A DNA stretch of 27,730 bases from an uncultured bacterium (GCA_900549855.1 URPS01000029.1:1-27730), one strand, 5' to 3'. Shown: positions 14,356 to 23,485, counted from the stretch's first letter. Notes: generated by a model from the sequence alone, not told the origin. Made by a program: numbers and translations.

Positions 14356-14364
14356 TGATAGAAT
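14356..14364 (+). promoter_or_regulatory. Extended -10 box for the TPR gene
   Basis: TGATAGAAT lies 19 bp before ATG 14384, with a GAGGG ribosome binding site at 14371-14375 between them. This is a short-leader promoter rather than a leaderless one. Confidence 0.4.
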
Positions 14365-14383
14365 AGTACTGAGGGCTTATGTT

Positions 14384-16378
14384 ATGAATAAAAAAATCTA
14401 TATCTCGTTATTTGCAATCTTAATATCACTTTCTTCTATTCAAGTTGAAGCAAAGATGACTAAAGAAGCGCACGCATTATATCAACAGGCATGTAACTAT
14501 GAATACAGAAGTGATTATTTGTCTGCAATCAGTTCTATTCAAAAAGCTTTGGCTATAAATGGCGACGATGCAATGCTTTATACCAAAATTGCCGGACTTT
14601 ATTCTGATGTAGGAAGATATGAAGATGCCCTCGGAGCTTACAAAAAAGCAATAAAGTTGCGACCTAATGATGCTTTTATTTACATTAGCATTGGTAACAT
14701 TCTCCAAACAATGGGAGATTACGAAAACGCATATAACTCTTTTATGCAGGCACAACAGATTTACCCTGAATACAAGTACAATTATTTGAATTTAGCAAAT
14801 ATTGAATACTTCAGAAAGAATTATAAAAGCGCAATTGAAAATTACAATACTTTTTTAAGCGCTTATCCTGAACATCAGGAAGCTAGTGAAAACTTAGCGA
14901 ATGTATATTATGCAGCAAATGAACCGGACAAAGCTTGCGAAATTTACGAAAATGTTTATAAAAAATACCCATCTGCATTCAAAGACTATGCAAATTATGG
15001 TATGGCTTTGTATGACACAAAACAATTTCAAGCTGCATCAGAAATGTTAGTAAAAGCACTTGAAGATGATTCTGATGACGAGGTTTTGTTAGCAAAACTT
15101 GCATTATCCTACCAGAATATGGATGAAAATGATAAAGCATTTGAAACTTTCAAAAAAGTATTTGAAGTTAATCCCAAACTGGTTGCTTTAAAATTTGATT
15201 ACGCAAATCTTCTAGGAAACATGAATAAAAATGAAGAAGCTGTAGAACAGTATAAAGAATATTTAACAGCTTATCCTGATGATGCTGATGCATACAGAAA
15301 TCTTGGTTTGGTTTACAAAAAAATGAATAATGACGAGCTTGCTTTATTCAACTTTGAAAAATCATATTCAAAAGATTCTTCTAACATTGAAACAAAAAAA
15401 GAGCTTGCACTATGTTATCACAAGAAACAGGATTACTTTAATGCGCTTAAATATTATGATTTAGCATTAAAATCAGACCCTGATAACTATGAATTACTTG
15501 CAAACAAAGCGTTGACATTGCACGCAATGGATAATTATGTATCTGCAATTGAAATCTATAAATCTTTATTAGAGAAACAAGATAATGATAGATTAAAACA
15601 GAATTTAACTGCAGCATCAATCGCTTACGGTTATGAGTTATTGGACAAACAAGATTATGGACAAGCTATTTTGTATTTCCAAGATGCAATTGACTTGAAC
15701 GATAGAGAAGCTTCTGCTTATTATGGTTATGCGCAAGCTAACGAAAAAATGGGCTGCACGGATATCGCTCTTACGAACTACGAAAAGGCTGTATCTTTAT
15801 CACCTGCAAATAGAGAATACAATATTGCTCTAAGAGATTTTAGAAACGCTCACAAAGTTCAAACAGAGGCTAGTTCTGTACAAAAAACTACAGACTCAAA
15901 AGTAAATGAGCAGGCACTTTCTTATGACTCATTGATTAAACTTGGTGACAGCTCTTATAAACAACAAAAATACGCAGAAGCGATTGATTATTATACAAAA
16001 GCAGTTGTTTTTGTGCCAGAAGATAAAGTAACACTACAAAAAATCGCAAACTTATACAAGCTAACAGGCAATAATGCAAAAGCAATAAGTTTTTACGATA
16101 AAATATTAACAATAGATTCAAATAATGTTGATGCTTATTTTAACAAAGGTTTAGTTTTGGCTAACCAAAAAAAATATGATGACTGCATAAAATGTTTTGA
16201 AAAAGTAATCACTCTTTCGCCGGATTATCCTTATGCTTACTACTCTTTAGGTTTAGCTTATGAGCAGAAAAACGATATAGATAAAGCGTTAGAGTATTAT
16301 TATCTATATTCCGGTTTGGAAAAAGATGAAAAAATGTTAAACGTAGTAAATCAAAAAATTAAGCAGTTAGAAAAATGA
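14384..16378 (+). CDS. Secreted TPR-repeat protein
   Basis: 664 aa. The N-terminus MNKKIYISLFAILISLSSI up to VEA is a signal peptide. The rest is a nearly unbroken array of tetratricopeptide repeats (patterns such as YEDALGAYKKAIKLRPNDA and YAYYSLGLAYEQKNDIDKAL), broken near residues 490-520 by a polar linker, then three or so further repeats. TPR superhelices bind proteins, so a periplasmic scaffold or envelope assembly role is likely, partner unknown. The stop overlaps the next gene's start by four bases, so the lipoprotein behind it is translationally coupled and probably works with it. Confidence 0.85.
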   Translation: MNKKIYISLFAILISLSSIQVEAKMTKEAHALYQQACNYEYRSDYLSAISSIQKALAINGDDAMLYTKIAGLYSDVGRYEDALGAYKKAIKLRPNDAFIYISIGNILQTMGDYENAYNSFMQAQQIYPEYKYNYLNLANIEYFRKNYKSAIENYNTFLSAYPEHQEASENLANVYYAANEPDKACEIYENVYKKYPSAFKDYANYGMALYDTKQFQAASEMLVKALEDDSDDEVLLAKLALSYQNMDENDKAFETFKKVFEVNPKLVALKFDYANLLGNMNKNEEAVEQYKEYLTAYPDDADAYRNLGLVYKKMNNDELALFNFEKSYSKDSSNIETKKELALCYHKKQDYFNALKYYDLALKSDPDNYELLANKALTLHAMDNYVSAIEIYKSLLEKQDNDRLKQNLTAASIAYGYELLDKQDYGQAILYFQDAIDLNDREASAYYGYAQANEKMGCTDIALTNYEKAVSLSPANREYNIALRDFRNAHKVQTEASSVQKTTDSKVNEQALSYDSLIKLGDSSYKQQKYAEAIDYYTKAVVFVPEDKVTLQKIANLYKLTGNNAKAISFYDKILTIDSNNVDAYFNKGLVLANQKKYDDCIKCFEKVITLSPDYPYAYYSLGLAYEQKNDIDKALEYYYLYSGLEKDEKMLNVVNQKIKQLEK

Positions 16379-16788
16379 TTAAAAATCTATTAAAGTTATT
16401 CTGCTTAATTATTTTGAGTGTTACACTATGTTCTTGTACGTATGAACGAGGCTTGATTTTATTTAACACGCAACCTGTTACAAGAGAGAACGCTCTTGCC
16501 GATCAAAAAACATTCAATGTCGGACAAAAGATTTACTATCTATTCATTGCTCCTAAAAAAATGGATAATGAATTTATCAGAGTCCAAATTTTCAAGATGA
16601 CTGATTTAGCACCTTGGGGCGGCAATGAAGTCGTTAGAACAAAAGACTATAGGCTTATGATAGATGAAAGATATTATCACACCAACTATTTTGTTTTACA
16701 CGAAAAAGGACGTTACGTAATGCAAGTATTTTCTCACAATGATTTTCAACACCCGCTTGCACTAAATGATTTTTATATAAAAGACTAA
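16375..16788 (+). CDS. Small lipoprotein coupled to the TPR protein
   Basis: 137 aa. The start ATGA overlaps the stop of the TPR gene. A hydrophobic leader ends in a lipobox (TLCSC), giving lipidated Cys21. The mature domain of about 117 aa looks beta-rich (YYLFIAPKKMDNEFIRVQIF, then GRYVMQVFSHNDF) and resembles no family I can name. Being coupled to a periplasmic TPR protein, it probably anchors or partners it at a membrane. It ends before a bidirectional terminator shared with the convergent transporter gene. Confidence 0.75.
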   Translation: MIKNLLKLFCLIILSVTLCSCTYERGLILFNTQPVTRENALADQKTFNVGQKIYYLFIAPKKMDNEFIRVQIFKMTDLAPWGGNEVVRTKDYRLMIDERYYHTNYFVLHEKGRYVMQVFSHNDFQHPLALNDFYIKD

Positions 16789-16814
16789 TTTAGCGTATTT
16801 TAAATATTAAACGC

Positions 16815-16843
16815 AAAAGAACCTGAATAATTCAGGTTCTTTT
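16815..16843. terminator. Bidirectional terminator between convergent genes
   Basis: A perfect 13-bp stem (16815-16827 with 16831-16843, AAAAGAACCTGAA arm) with a 3-nt loop. The T-rich ends on both strands suit termination of the lipoprotein gene on plus and of the transporter gene on minus. Confidence 0.85.
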
Positions 16844-16867
16844 GTGTTTTAATATATTTTATTTAAT

Positions 16868-18625
16868 CTACAGTTTTTGCGGATTTCTTAATGGAATTAA
16901 TCTATCCAAATCAGAGTTTACACTAAAATAGAATCTTGCTGTGTTTTCGTTATAAGAACGACCGAGAGGGAAACCTACACCAACTTGAGCAGTTAACCAA
17001 TCTGTAAAGTTGATATATGTACCAAAACCAACTGAATGCAAGAATGATTGTGGATAATTATAGATATTGCCGTTTTCACCCAACCAGCCCCAATCATAGA
17101 ACACTGCAAGCTTCAATCTTTCATCAATCTTTTGAGATATTCTATTCATGAATGGGAATGGGAATCTGTATTCAACAGTACCTGTAACACCATAGTCACC
17201 AATCAATTCAGCAGGTTGATAACCTCTTAATGTGTAAGGACCACCCATTTGCATTTGTTCTGCTGCGAACAATTTATTTGGTGAATATTGACCGTTAACT
17301 CTTACAATACCAAGACCTCTACCAAACAATCTCTGAACACGAGTAGCACCTGCTGTCAACTTGAAGAATGTTGTATCTTGAATTGCACCGTGACCGTCAC
17401 CACCCATACCAAAGTCAAATCCGATATTGCCTAACCAACGACCGTAGCTGTCATCAGTCATACCATAAAATCCTGAACGCCATACATTCAAGTTATAGTT
17501 TGACAATCTTAAAGGATTGCCGCCAATATTTGCTGAAGTATCAGCATTTACATAATCATAACCAGTATAGAAAATCAAATCAGACTTTGCTGTTTGAATA
17601 ATTGGTTGAGTTAATTTAAAGAAGTAACTTTGTGCATTACCTTTTACATTTAAGTTCTTGTAAGGTCCACCTAATCTTACGTGAGAGTCAGAAAAATCGA
17701 ATGACAATCTAGTACCATAAGATGATACAGGAAGTGAATATCCTGCCATCCAACCTGTTGCTCCGGATGATAAGATTGTACCGCCATATATTTTATCGCC
17801 CAAACCGGTCAAATTATCCATACCAACTAGGAATGAAACTCTTTGAGCACCGGTATAAGAACGACCGTAGTCATCATATGAGAAGTTCAAGTTAACAGGG
17901 AATCTGTCACGAACATTCAACGTGATTGTTGTATTTTCATCACCTTCTTGTTGTCTTTCAACTTCAGTTTGTACTTGAACATAATCTTCTCTGTTTATTT
18001 CTTTCATAGCTCTTTGAAGGTTTTTAGCATTGAATACATCGCCTTCTCTCAAGCCTGCTTTACCCATAATAATGTGTTTCAAGTACCATTCACGAGTCCA
18101 TTTTTCACCTTCAATGTTCATCTCGCCAACTTTACTTTCAACAATCTTAATCGTTGCAACACCATCCACAATTCTTTGCGGCGGAACTGTTGCATATGAA
18201 GTCAAATAACCTTTTGCACGATAATAATTAGTTACCTTTTGACAAACTTCTAATAATTCATCAAAATAAATATCTTCACCAAGAACTTCATTACCTAATG
18301 CTTCAAGTTCTGTTGAAGATATTTTCGTATTGCCTTCAAAATTTATTCTTTGCAACAAGAAGTGAGGATTATATAACAAACCTTCTCTTGCTTGGTTTTC
18401 TTCAACCGTAGCATCATAAATCTGTTCATCCTTGTTCACATCATCAAATGATTGAATATAGCTCTTGTCTATTTCATAATGATTAATATTTTGCATTTCA
18501 GTCTTGTTAAATGCACCGGGGTTGTATCCGCCAACTTCTGCCTGCATAGGAAAAACATCGGCGAAAGCTTTTGGCATCATCAAAATACAAAATAACGCTA
18601 ATGCGTAACTTATCTGTTTCTTCAT
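16868..18625 (-). CDS. TpsB/FhaC/ShlB-family outer-membrane transporter
   Basis: 585 aa. Signal peptide at 1-22 (ends KAFA). Residues about 90-175 form a POTRA domain of the ShlB type (LLQRINFEGNTKISSTELEA, then GVATIKIVESKVG), and about 175-245 a second POTRA (TREWYLKHIIMGKAGLREGD). The remaining 340 residues are a 16-strand beta barrel with the family motif LRGY (466-469) in TLRGYQPAELIGDYG, whose Arg sits in the inward loop 6. These proteins export a large TpsA adhesin or haemolysin across the outer membrane. No TpsA gene is adjacent. After the last strand there is a 16-residue tail (ending RNPQKL) rather than the usual terminal aromatic residue. The gene shows that the cell has an outer membrane. 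Confidence 0.9.
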   Translation of the reverse strand: MKKQISYALALFCILMMPKAFADVFPMQAEVGGYNPGAFNKTEMQNINHYEIDKSYIQSFDDVNKDEQIYDATVEENQAREGLLYNPHFLLQRINFEGNTKISSTELEALGNEVLGEDIYFDELLEVCQKVTNYYRAKGYLTSYATVPPQRIVDGVATIKIVESKVGEMNIEGEKWTREWYLKHIIMGKAGLREGDVFNAKNLQRAMKEINREDYVQVQTEVERQQEGDENTTITLNVRDRFPVNLNFSYDDYGRSYTGAQRVSFLVGMDNLTGLGDKIYGGTILSSGATGWMAGYSLPVSSYGTRLSFDFSDSHVRLGGPYKNLNVKGNAQSYFFKLTQPIIQTAKSDLIFYTGYDYVNADTSANIGGNPLRLSNYNLNVWRSGFYGMTDDSYGRWLGNIGFDFGMGGDGHGAIQDTTFFKLTAGATRVQRLFGRGLGIVRVNGQYSPNKLFAAEQMQMGGPYTLRGYQPAELIGDYGVTGTVEYRFPFPFMNRISQKIDERLKLAVFYDWGWLGENGNIYNYPQSFLHSVGFGTYINFTDWLTAQVGVGFPLGRSYNENTARFYFSVNSDLDRLIPLRNPQKL

Positions 18626-18921
18626 AGTTTCCGTATTCCTAAATTTTCATTATTGGGTCTTAATATTATTGTACTATTGACATTATATTTCAATTAAAAA
18701 CCCAAAACAAATTTTTATTGCCAATTTGTTACAAAATATTAACCAACGTATAACCTATTTTAACTCATTTATTACGATTTGTAAAGATGCATATATAAAA
18801 GCGTTATAAAAATAACAGAATGTGGAATTAATATAATATATACAGCAGTATAAAATTGTTACAATTTGTTACTACTAATTTACCCCAATAGATTTATTGC
18901 TATAAAGAAAGGAGTGTTAAT
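18626..18921. promoter_or_regulatory. Divergent AT-rich promoter region with TTGTTAC repeats
   Basis: No gene is visible. The motif ATTTGTTAC appears near 18723 and again near 18864, with ATTGTTAC just before the second. TATAAT-like runs occur at about 18830-18840. It separates the transporter gene from the divergent 105-aa gene. No single promoter can be fixed. Confidence 0.35.
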
Positions 18922-19239
18922 TTGGCATTAGCAATTAGTGCAATTGGTTCATCATCATATACTGATGCAGAGTATCAAAGAATACTTCAAGAACTGATGC
19001 GTCTTGGCATTACACCAAGCGGCAAGAAATCTGTTGATAAAAATAAACTTGAACAAGCAAAAACAGAGCTTATTCAAAAAATTCAAACTCGAAACAACGA
19101 AGAAGAAAAACAATCATTGCAAGTACAACCGCTAGAAGGTGTTCAAGATACACAAGATTCTAAACGTGCGCAAATGGAAGAACAGCGGCTTGGAGCAATG
19201 ACTTTAGCAGAATTAAACAGAATGTATTTTGGAATATAA
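18922..19239 (+). CDS. Small unknown hydrophilic protein, 105 aa, TTG start
   Basis: The start is TTG at 18922, seven bases behind a full AAAGGAG box (18908-18914); no nearby ATG fits. The protein begins LAISAIGSSSYTDAEYQRIL, then is helical and rich in Glu, Gln and Lys, ending LAELNRMYFGI. No signal peptide or membrane segment. No family recognised. Its stop lies five bases from that of the convergent gene. The strong binding site and plausible codon use support it. Confidence 0.7.
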   Translation: MALAISAIGSSSYTDAEYQRILQELMRLGITPSGKKSVDKNKLEQAKTELIQKIQTRNNEEEKQSLQVQPLEGVQDTQDSKRAQMEEQRLGAMTLAELNRMYFGI

Positions 19240-19244
19240 TTTCA

Positions 19245-19646
19245 TCAAAGAAGTTTTTTGCCATCTTGATAAATATTAAGAATTTTTCCTGTAGCATCCT
19301 TAATAGTTTCTCTTGTGTAATTACAATTAGGGCTTGTTACTGAACAAAAAATTTCTTTTATACAATGAACTCCTTCTTTCATTTTATCAGTAATAGTTCT
19401 TGTATACTCTTGACTTTTGTTTTTATAATATTCCACCATTTTATTGGGCAAATACGTATATTCCTGAGTATCAAGCAAATTCCCTTCAACATCAAAATGT
19501 TGTACTTTTAAAAATTTATCTGTTTGTGCATCCAATTCTTTGTTAACTAACAAGATATTATCATCGGAATATTCTCTAGAATATTTAATTCTACCGACTT
19601 GATAATTTTCTATTCTATTTCCAAACGATATATTATCAATTTTCAT
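19245..19646 (-). CDS. Unknown protein with ISFG N-terminal motif, 133 aa
   Basis: Start chosen at ATG 19646 (MKIDNISFGNRIENYQVG) because an extended -10 box ends six bases before it; the frame continues upstream to 19688, but through the promoter and terminator. The sequence has two EG/DATGK turns (FDVEGNLLDTQEYTY and KDATGKILNIYQDGK) that resemble beta-hairpin repeats, and three cysteines (EIFCSVTSPNCNY). No signal peptide. Short proteins opening with an ISFG-like motif seem common in this lineage, which is recollection rather than something shown here. Function unknown. Confidence 0.65.
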   Translation of the reverse strand: MKIDNISFGNRIENYQVGRIKYSREYSDDNILLVNKELDAQTDKFLKVQHFDVEGNLLDTQEYTYLPNKMVEYYKNKSQEYTRTITDKMKEGVHCIKEIFCSVTSPNCNYTRETIKDATGKILNIYQDGKKLL

Positions 19647-19652
19647 AAAAAA

Positions 19653-19661
19653 ATTATAACA
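19653..19661 (-). promoter_or_regulatory. Extended -10 promoter of the 133-aa gene, leaderless type
   Basis: The minus strand reads TGTTATAAT, a perfect extended -10, followed by six T residues and then the ATG. The predicted transcription start is the A of the start codon; there is no ribosome binding site. Confidence 0.6.
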
Positions 19662-19664
19662 TAC

Positions 19665-19699
19665 AAAAACACAAGGCAGATTTTCCACCTTGTGTTTTT
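19665..19699 (-). terminator. Terminator of the hyf-like operon
   Basis: A 12-bp stem pairs 19665-19676 with 19688-19699 around an 11-nt loop, with T residues at the exit on the minus strand. It lies 22 bp beyond the last operon gene and immediately before the promoter of the next minus-strand gene. Confidence 0.8.
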
Positions 19700-19721
19700 T
19701 TACATATTTTTATATCAAATT

Positions 19722-20459
19722 TTATTTCTTATAAGAAATGAAATCCAAAATACCATTAATAAATGTTAATGGATGGACAGGACATCCTGGGATGTACAAG
19801 TCGATTGGATATTTATCCAAGAATTCTCTATTCAATTTAGAAGAATTTTGGAACACACCGCCTGAAATTGCACAAGCACCTGCAAGAATTACAATTTTTG
19901 GATCCGGTGTTGCTTTATAAGCATCTTCTAAAGCCCAAGCCATATTTTCTGAAATAGGACCTGTTATAACCAAACCATCAGCGTGTCTTGGTGATGCTAC
20001 AAAATTAATACCAAATCTGCCCATATCGAAGTTACAGTTTGAACAAGCGTTCAATTCCATTTCACAACCGTTACAGCCGGCAGCAGAAACTTGTCTTAGT
20101 TTTAAAGATTTTGAGAAAACTCTTTTAATTTCTTTTCTCGCTTCTACCGCAACTTTTTCAAAGTCCTCCGGTGTCATATTTTCAGTAACAATTAATTTAT
20201 TTCTATCAGTAGAAGATAATTTATAATAGTTACTGAATTGTACAGATTGACATTTGCAAGCACCACACAAAGTACATTTTCCCATATCAATTGATAATGG
20301 ATTTGCCTTTAGTGCACCTGTTGGACAAACACTTTCATCAACGTCACCACATTGTTTCAAAATAGGAAATCCTCTGAATTGACTACGCATTGGAGCGTTT
20401 GGAATATCCGGTATAAATTGTTTTCCTTGAAAATATTTTAATTTTAATGTATCTAGCAT
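19722..20459 (-). CDS. hyfI: Ferredoxin-NuoB fusion: hydrogenase-like small subunit (HyfH/HyfI-like)
   Basis: 245 aa in two parts. Residues 35-72 are a reduced ferredoxin domain: C62, C65 and C68 (CTLCGAC) with C45 (VCP) can hold one 4Fe-4S cluster; the second cluster's CxxCxxC is not present. Residues 120-245 are a NuoB/HycG-type subunit with the proximal cluster ligands C129 and C132 (GCNGCEME), C196 (GACAISGG) and C226 (GCPVHP), all intact. It should pass electrons between a soluble donor and the large subunit at the membrane face. In E. coli the two parts are separate genes (hyfH, hyfI). It is the last gene of the operon; start supported by AAAAGGAA. Confidence 0.85.
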   Translation of the reverse strand: MLDTLKLKYFQGKQFIPDIPNAPMRSQFRGFPILKQCGDVDESVCPTGALKANPLSIDMGKCTLCGACKCQSVQFSNYYKLSSTDRNKLIVTENMTPEDFEKVAVEARKEIKRVFSKSLKLRQVSAAGCNGCEMELNACSNCNFDMGRFGINFVASPRHADGLVITGPISENMAWALEDAYKATPDPKIVILAGACAISGGVFQNSSKLNREFLDKYPIDLYIPGCPVHPLTFINGILDFISYKK

Positions 20460-20485
20460 AATAAATTCCTTTTCCTCGGTGAACA

Positions 20486-20544
20486 GTGATTTGTGAATAG
20501 TGAATAGAACTACATTTCTTCACTAATCACTTCTCACCAATCAC
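20486..20544. repeat. Inverted GTGATT/AATCAC repeat between hyfG-like and hyfI-like genes
   Basis: The left arm from 20486 and right arm 20519-20544 form an imperfect hairpin made of GTGA/TCAC units. It fills most of the 89-bp gap. There is no T tract, so it may be an mRNA-processing or stabilising structure, or a dispersed small repeat. Confidence 0.55.
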
Positions 20545-20548
20545 TTTT

Positions 20549-22012
20549 CTATAAGTCATTTCCACAATATGACAAGTTAAAACTCTTGTTACATAGTGGG
20601 AAATCTGAAACACCATTATTTCTAACTGCCATTGCAAGCATATACCAGTTTGTAAATGATGGGTCTTTCATCTTATATCTCAAAATTTCACCATTTGCAC
20701 CGGTAACACCAATATGAACAACTTCACCTCTCCAGCCTTCTGTCATAGAAACTACAAAAGAATTTGGAGCTAATGATTTGTTTGGAGTTACTTTCAATGG
20801 TTCAGCTTTGTATTCCTTAAGTTTAGCAAGAAGTTTTTTAACAATCTGCATAGATTGTTTAATTTCTTTATATCTAAGCTTAAATCTTGAATGAACATCA
20901 CCTGTTGCCTTAAAAGGTTTAACCACATCAAGAGAAGTGTACCACTTGTCGTTAAAATCGAATCTTGAATCAATATCAACACCAGATGAACGAGCAGCCA
21001 TACCAACAGCACCTAATGATTTTGCGGTATCTTGACTTACAACACCGGTTCTTTCCATTCTTGAAATACAAGACGGAGCTTTTAACATAACTTTAGTTGT
21101 TCTATCAACAGTTTTAGCTACTCCATCAAGCATAGATATTATTTTTTCAGCCATTTTTTCATCAATATCGAAGTTTACACCACCAACATCAATCAAACCA
21201 CGACCAAAACGACTGCCTGAGATTTCCAACATTGTATTAATAACAAGTGTTCTTGTAATGCCGAATATTGAAGCGCCCATTAAATAAGCCATATCACCAC
21301 CAATAGCGCCCATATCACCGATATGAATAGCTATTCTTTCCATTTCTAAAGCAACACGTCTTATGATTTGTGCTTTTGATGATACTGCAGTGTTTGATAA
21401 TTCTTCCATTGCTTGAGAATAAGCCATATTATAGGCAATTACAGAATCGCCGCATATTGATTCCGCAAGTCTGTTATTATAACCATTATAATTTTTTAGA
21501 ATTTCTTCAACACCTCTATGTTGATATCCAAGCATAATTTCCAAGTCATATACTTTTTCACCTTGGCACATAAATCTAAAATGTCCCGGTTCAATTACAC
21601 CTGCGTGGATTGGTCCAACCGCAACTTGGTGAATATCTTCGCCCTGCATTTCAAAGAAAGGATACTTATCTTGATTTGCTCTAACAGGCTTCAACCAAGG
21701 ATGGTGAAGAGGCTCAATACCAAACTCTTCATAGAATTCTCTTTCGAAAATATGAAAAGCAGGGAATTTTTGCGTAAATGATTCATATGATTTCACATCA
21801 GGAGTAAACAGAGTAGATGTTACATATAATTTACCAACTTTATCGTCAGCCATAACCACGTACAATCTTACATTTGCGAACTCTTGTTTACCAAAGAATC
21901 CGATAACACGCATTTTCATTTTTTCAACATCAGCTTTGATATCCTCCAATGAAATTGTCGGGATATCAAGAGCATTGATTTTTCTATTATTTTCAGTGAT
22001 TATCCAATTCAT
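20549..22012 (-). CDS. hyfG: NuoCD-like large subunit lacking NiFe ligands (Ehr-type HyfG)
   Basis: 487 aa. Residues 1-110 are the NuoC-like part (REFYEEFGI, 91-99). Residues 130-487 are the NuoD/HycE-like part (GPIHAGVIEPGHFRF, 133-147; LGYQHRGVEEIL, 161-172). A NiFe hydrogenase needs CxxC near the N-end and again at the C-end. Here the first site reads SICGDS (185-190): Cys187 is kept but the second position is Ser190. The C-end reads NLSYCGNDL with no CxxC and no cleavable extension. So the Ni site cannot form in the usual way, and this fits energy-converting hydrogenase-related (Ehr) complexes, which keep the complex I-like frame but not hydrogenase chemistry. Start supported by AAGAAGG. 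Its true substrate is unknown. Confidence 0.88.
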   Translation of the reverse strand: MNWIITENNRKINALDIPTISLEDIKADVEKMKMRVIGFFGKQEFANVRLYVVMADDKVGKLYVTSTLFTPDVKSYESFTQKFPAFHIFEREFYEEFGIEPLHHPWLKPVRANQDKYPFFEMQGEDIHQVAVGPIHAGVIEPGHFRFMCQGEKVYDLEIMLGYQHRGVEEILKNYNGYNNRLAESICGDSVIAYNMAYSQAMEELSNTAVSSKAQIIRRVALEMERIAIHIGDMGAIGGDMAYLMGASIFGITRTLVINTMLEISGSRFGRGLIDVGGVNFDIDEKMAEKIISMLDGVAKTVDRTTKVMLKAPSCISRMERTGVVSQDTAKSLGAVGMAARSSGVDIDSRFDFNDKWYTSLDVVKPFKATGDVHSRFKLRYKEIKQSMQIVKKLLAKLKEYKAEPLKVTPNKSLAPNSFVVSMTEGWRGEVVHIGVTGANGEILRYKMKDPSFTNWYMLAMAVRNNGVSDFPLCNKSFNLSYCGNDL

Positions 22013-22051
22013 AATTACCTTCTTTATCTTATATTTTTCTTTATTTATCTA

Positions 22052-23485
22052 TTAAAAACCTTGTACAGCCGCTTCAATCATTGTAACAAGTCCTTCCGGC
22101 ATATAAACACCGATAAAGAACGCTACTAAAAGCATTACAATTTGAGGAGCGTACATTGTCCAAGAGAATTTTTCTGTTGAAACTTGATGTGCTTCTCCTT
22201 CTTTGTGAGAAGAGAATGCCATTCCTATAACGGCTTTACCCAAACCGAATAAAACAATTGTTAGTAACAACAAGAACAATACACATTGGATGTAATGATG
22301 TTTGATAAACATTGTTTTTACCATCATAAATTCACTGATGAACAATACTGATGGTGGAAACGCTGTAATACCGGCAAAAGATGCAATCCATAACCAACCT
22401 GTTTTTCTATCATTTTTCAACAAACCTGTAACAGATTTAATTTTCTTTGTATTGTATCTTTCAAGAACGTTACCGGATGTTAAGAAGAATGAAGCTTTGA
22501 TTAGAGAATGACCAATCAAATGAATCATTGCTGCCAACATACCAATTCCGCCCATTGCAGTACCGATTGCTAAAATACCCATATTTTCAATTGAAGAATA
22601 TGCAAGCATTCTCTTGTAGTTATTGATATGATAAACAAATACTGCTGTTACAAACAATGACAAGAAACCCATTGCCAAAAGCATGATTCTTGCATAGCTA
22701 TCACAACCAGCCAAAACCATAATTCTGAATACATTCAAAATCATCAAGAATGCAGAGTTTAAAAGTGCTGCTGATAACAATGCTGAAATAGGAGATGGAG
22801 CTTCTGCGTGGGCATCCGGTAACCAGAAATGAACAGGAGCCAGACCCATTTTTGTACCAATACCAAATAATATAAATACAAATGACAATTGAAGCCAGAA
22901 ATGATTGAACAACGGTGCATTGTTATATAATTCGCTGAAGAACAAAGTATTCAAGCTGCCTGTTGCAACTGTCATAAGAATTATACCAACGAATGCTAAA
23001 GCAATACCGATTGAACAAATAAATACATATTTCCAAGCTGCTTCAATTGAATGTTTTGTTTTGTGGAAATAAATCAAATATGCACTTGCCAAAGTTGTAC
23101 CTTCGATGAATACCCAAGAAGCACCCAAGTTTGTACTCAAAACAGCACCTGTCATTGAAAATACAAAGAACAATACCATATAAGTATAATGTCTTAGTTT
23201 TCTTGTTAAAGAGCTATCATTTTTAGTGTAACCGTTATTATAAATTGCTACAGCTAAAAATACGATTGACATTACCATCAAGAATATTTTGTTTGTATCA
23301 TCAACTGCAAAAAACTTGCATGGCTGCCACATAGGTAAAAAATCTTTTCCCATGCAGAATGCAACTGATACAACGAAATGCAATATTGCATATAAATTAA
23401 TCATTAAATTGTTTAAAAATTTGCTCTTAAATAAGAACAATATTAGACACGCTAAAAGCGGAAATAATAAAATTAAATTAATCAT
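22052..23485 (-). CDS. hyfF: HyfF-like proton-pumping membrane subunit
   Basis: 477 aa, about 14 membrane helices, antiporter (NuoL/M/N) family. The key charged residues are visible: Glu128 in WVFIEGTTLASA and Lys212 in GTKMGLAPVHFWLPDAH, followed by APSPISALLSAALLNSA, where Asn in place of the helix-8 Lys is usual for HyfF rather than NuoM. It carries ions across the inner membrane, driven by conformational change in the peripheral arm. The start overlaps the hyfE-like stop by eight bases, so translation is coupled. Confidence 0.9.
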   Translation of the reverse strand: MINLILLFPLLACLILFLFKSKFLNNLMINLYAILHFVVSVAFCMGKDFLPMWQPCKFFAVDDTNKIFLMVMSIVFLAVAIYNNGYTKNDSSLTRKLRHYTYMVLFFVFSMTGAVLSTNLGASWVFIEGTTLASAYLIYFHKTKHSIEAAWKYVFICSIGIALAFVGIILMTVATGSLNTLFFSELYNNAPLFNHFWLQLSFVFILFGIGTKMGLAPVHFWLPDAHAEAPSPISALLSAALLNSAFLMILNVFRIMVLAGCDSYARIMLLAMGFLSLFVTAVFVYHINNYKRMLAYSSIENMGILAIGTAMGGIGMLAAMIHLIGHSLIKASFFLTSGNVLERYNTKKIKSVTGLLKNDRKTGWLWIASFAGITAFPPSVLFISEFMMVKTMFIKHHYIQCVLFLLLLTIVLFGLGKAVIGMAFSSHKEGEAHQVSTEKFSWTMYAPQIVMLLVAFFIGVYMPEGLVTMIEAAVQGF

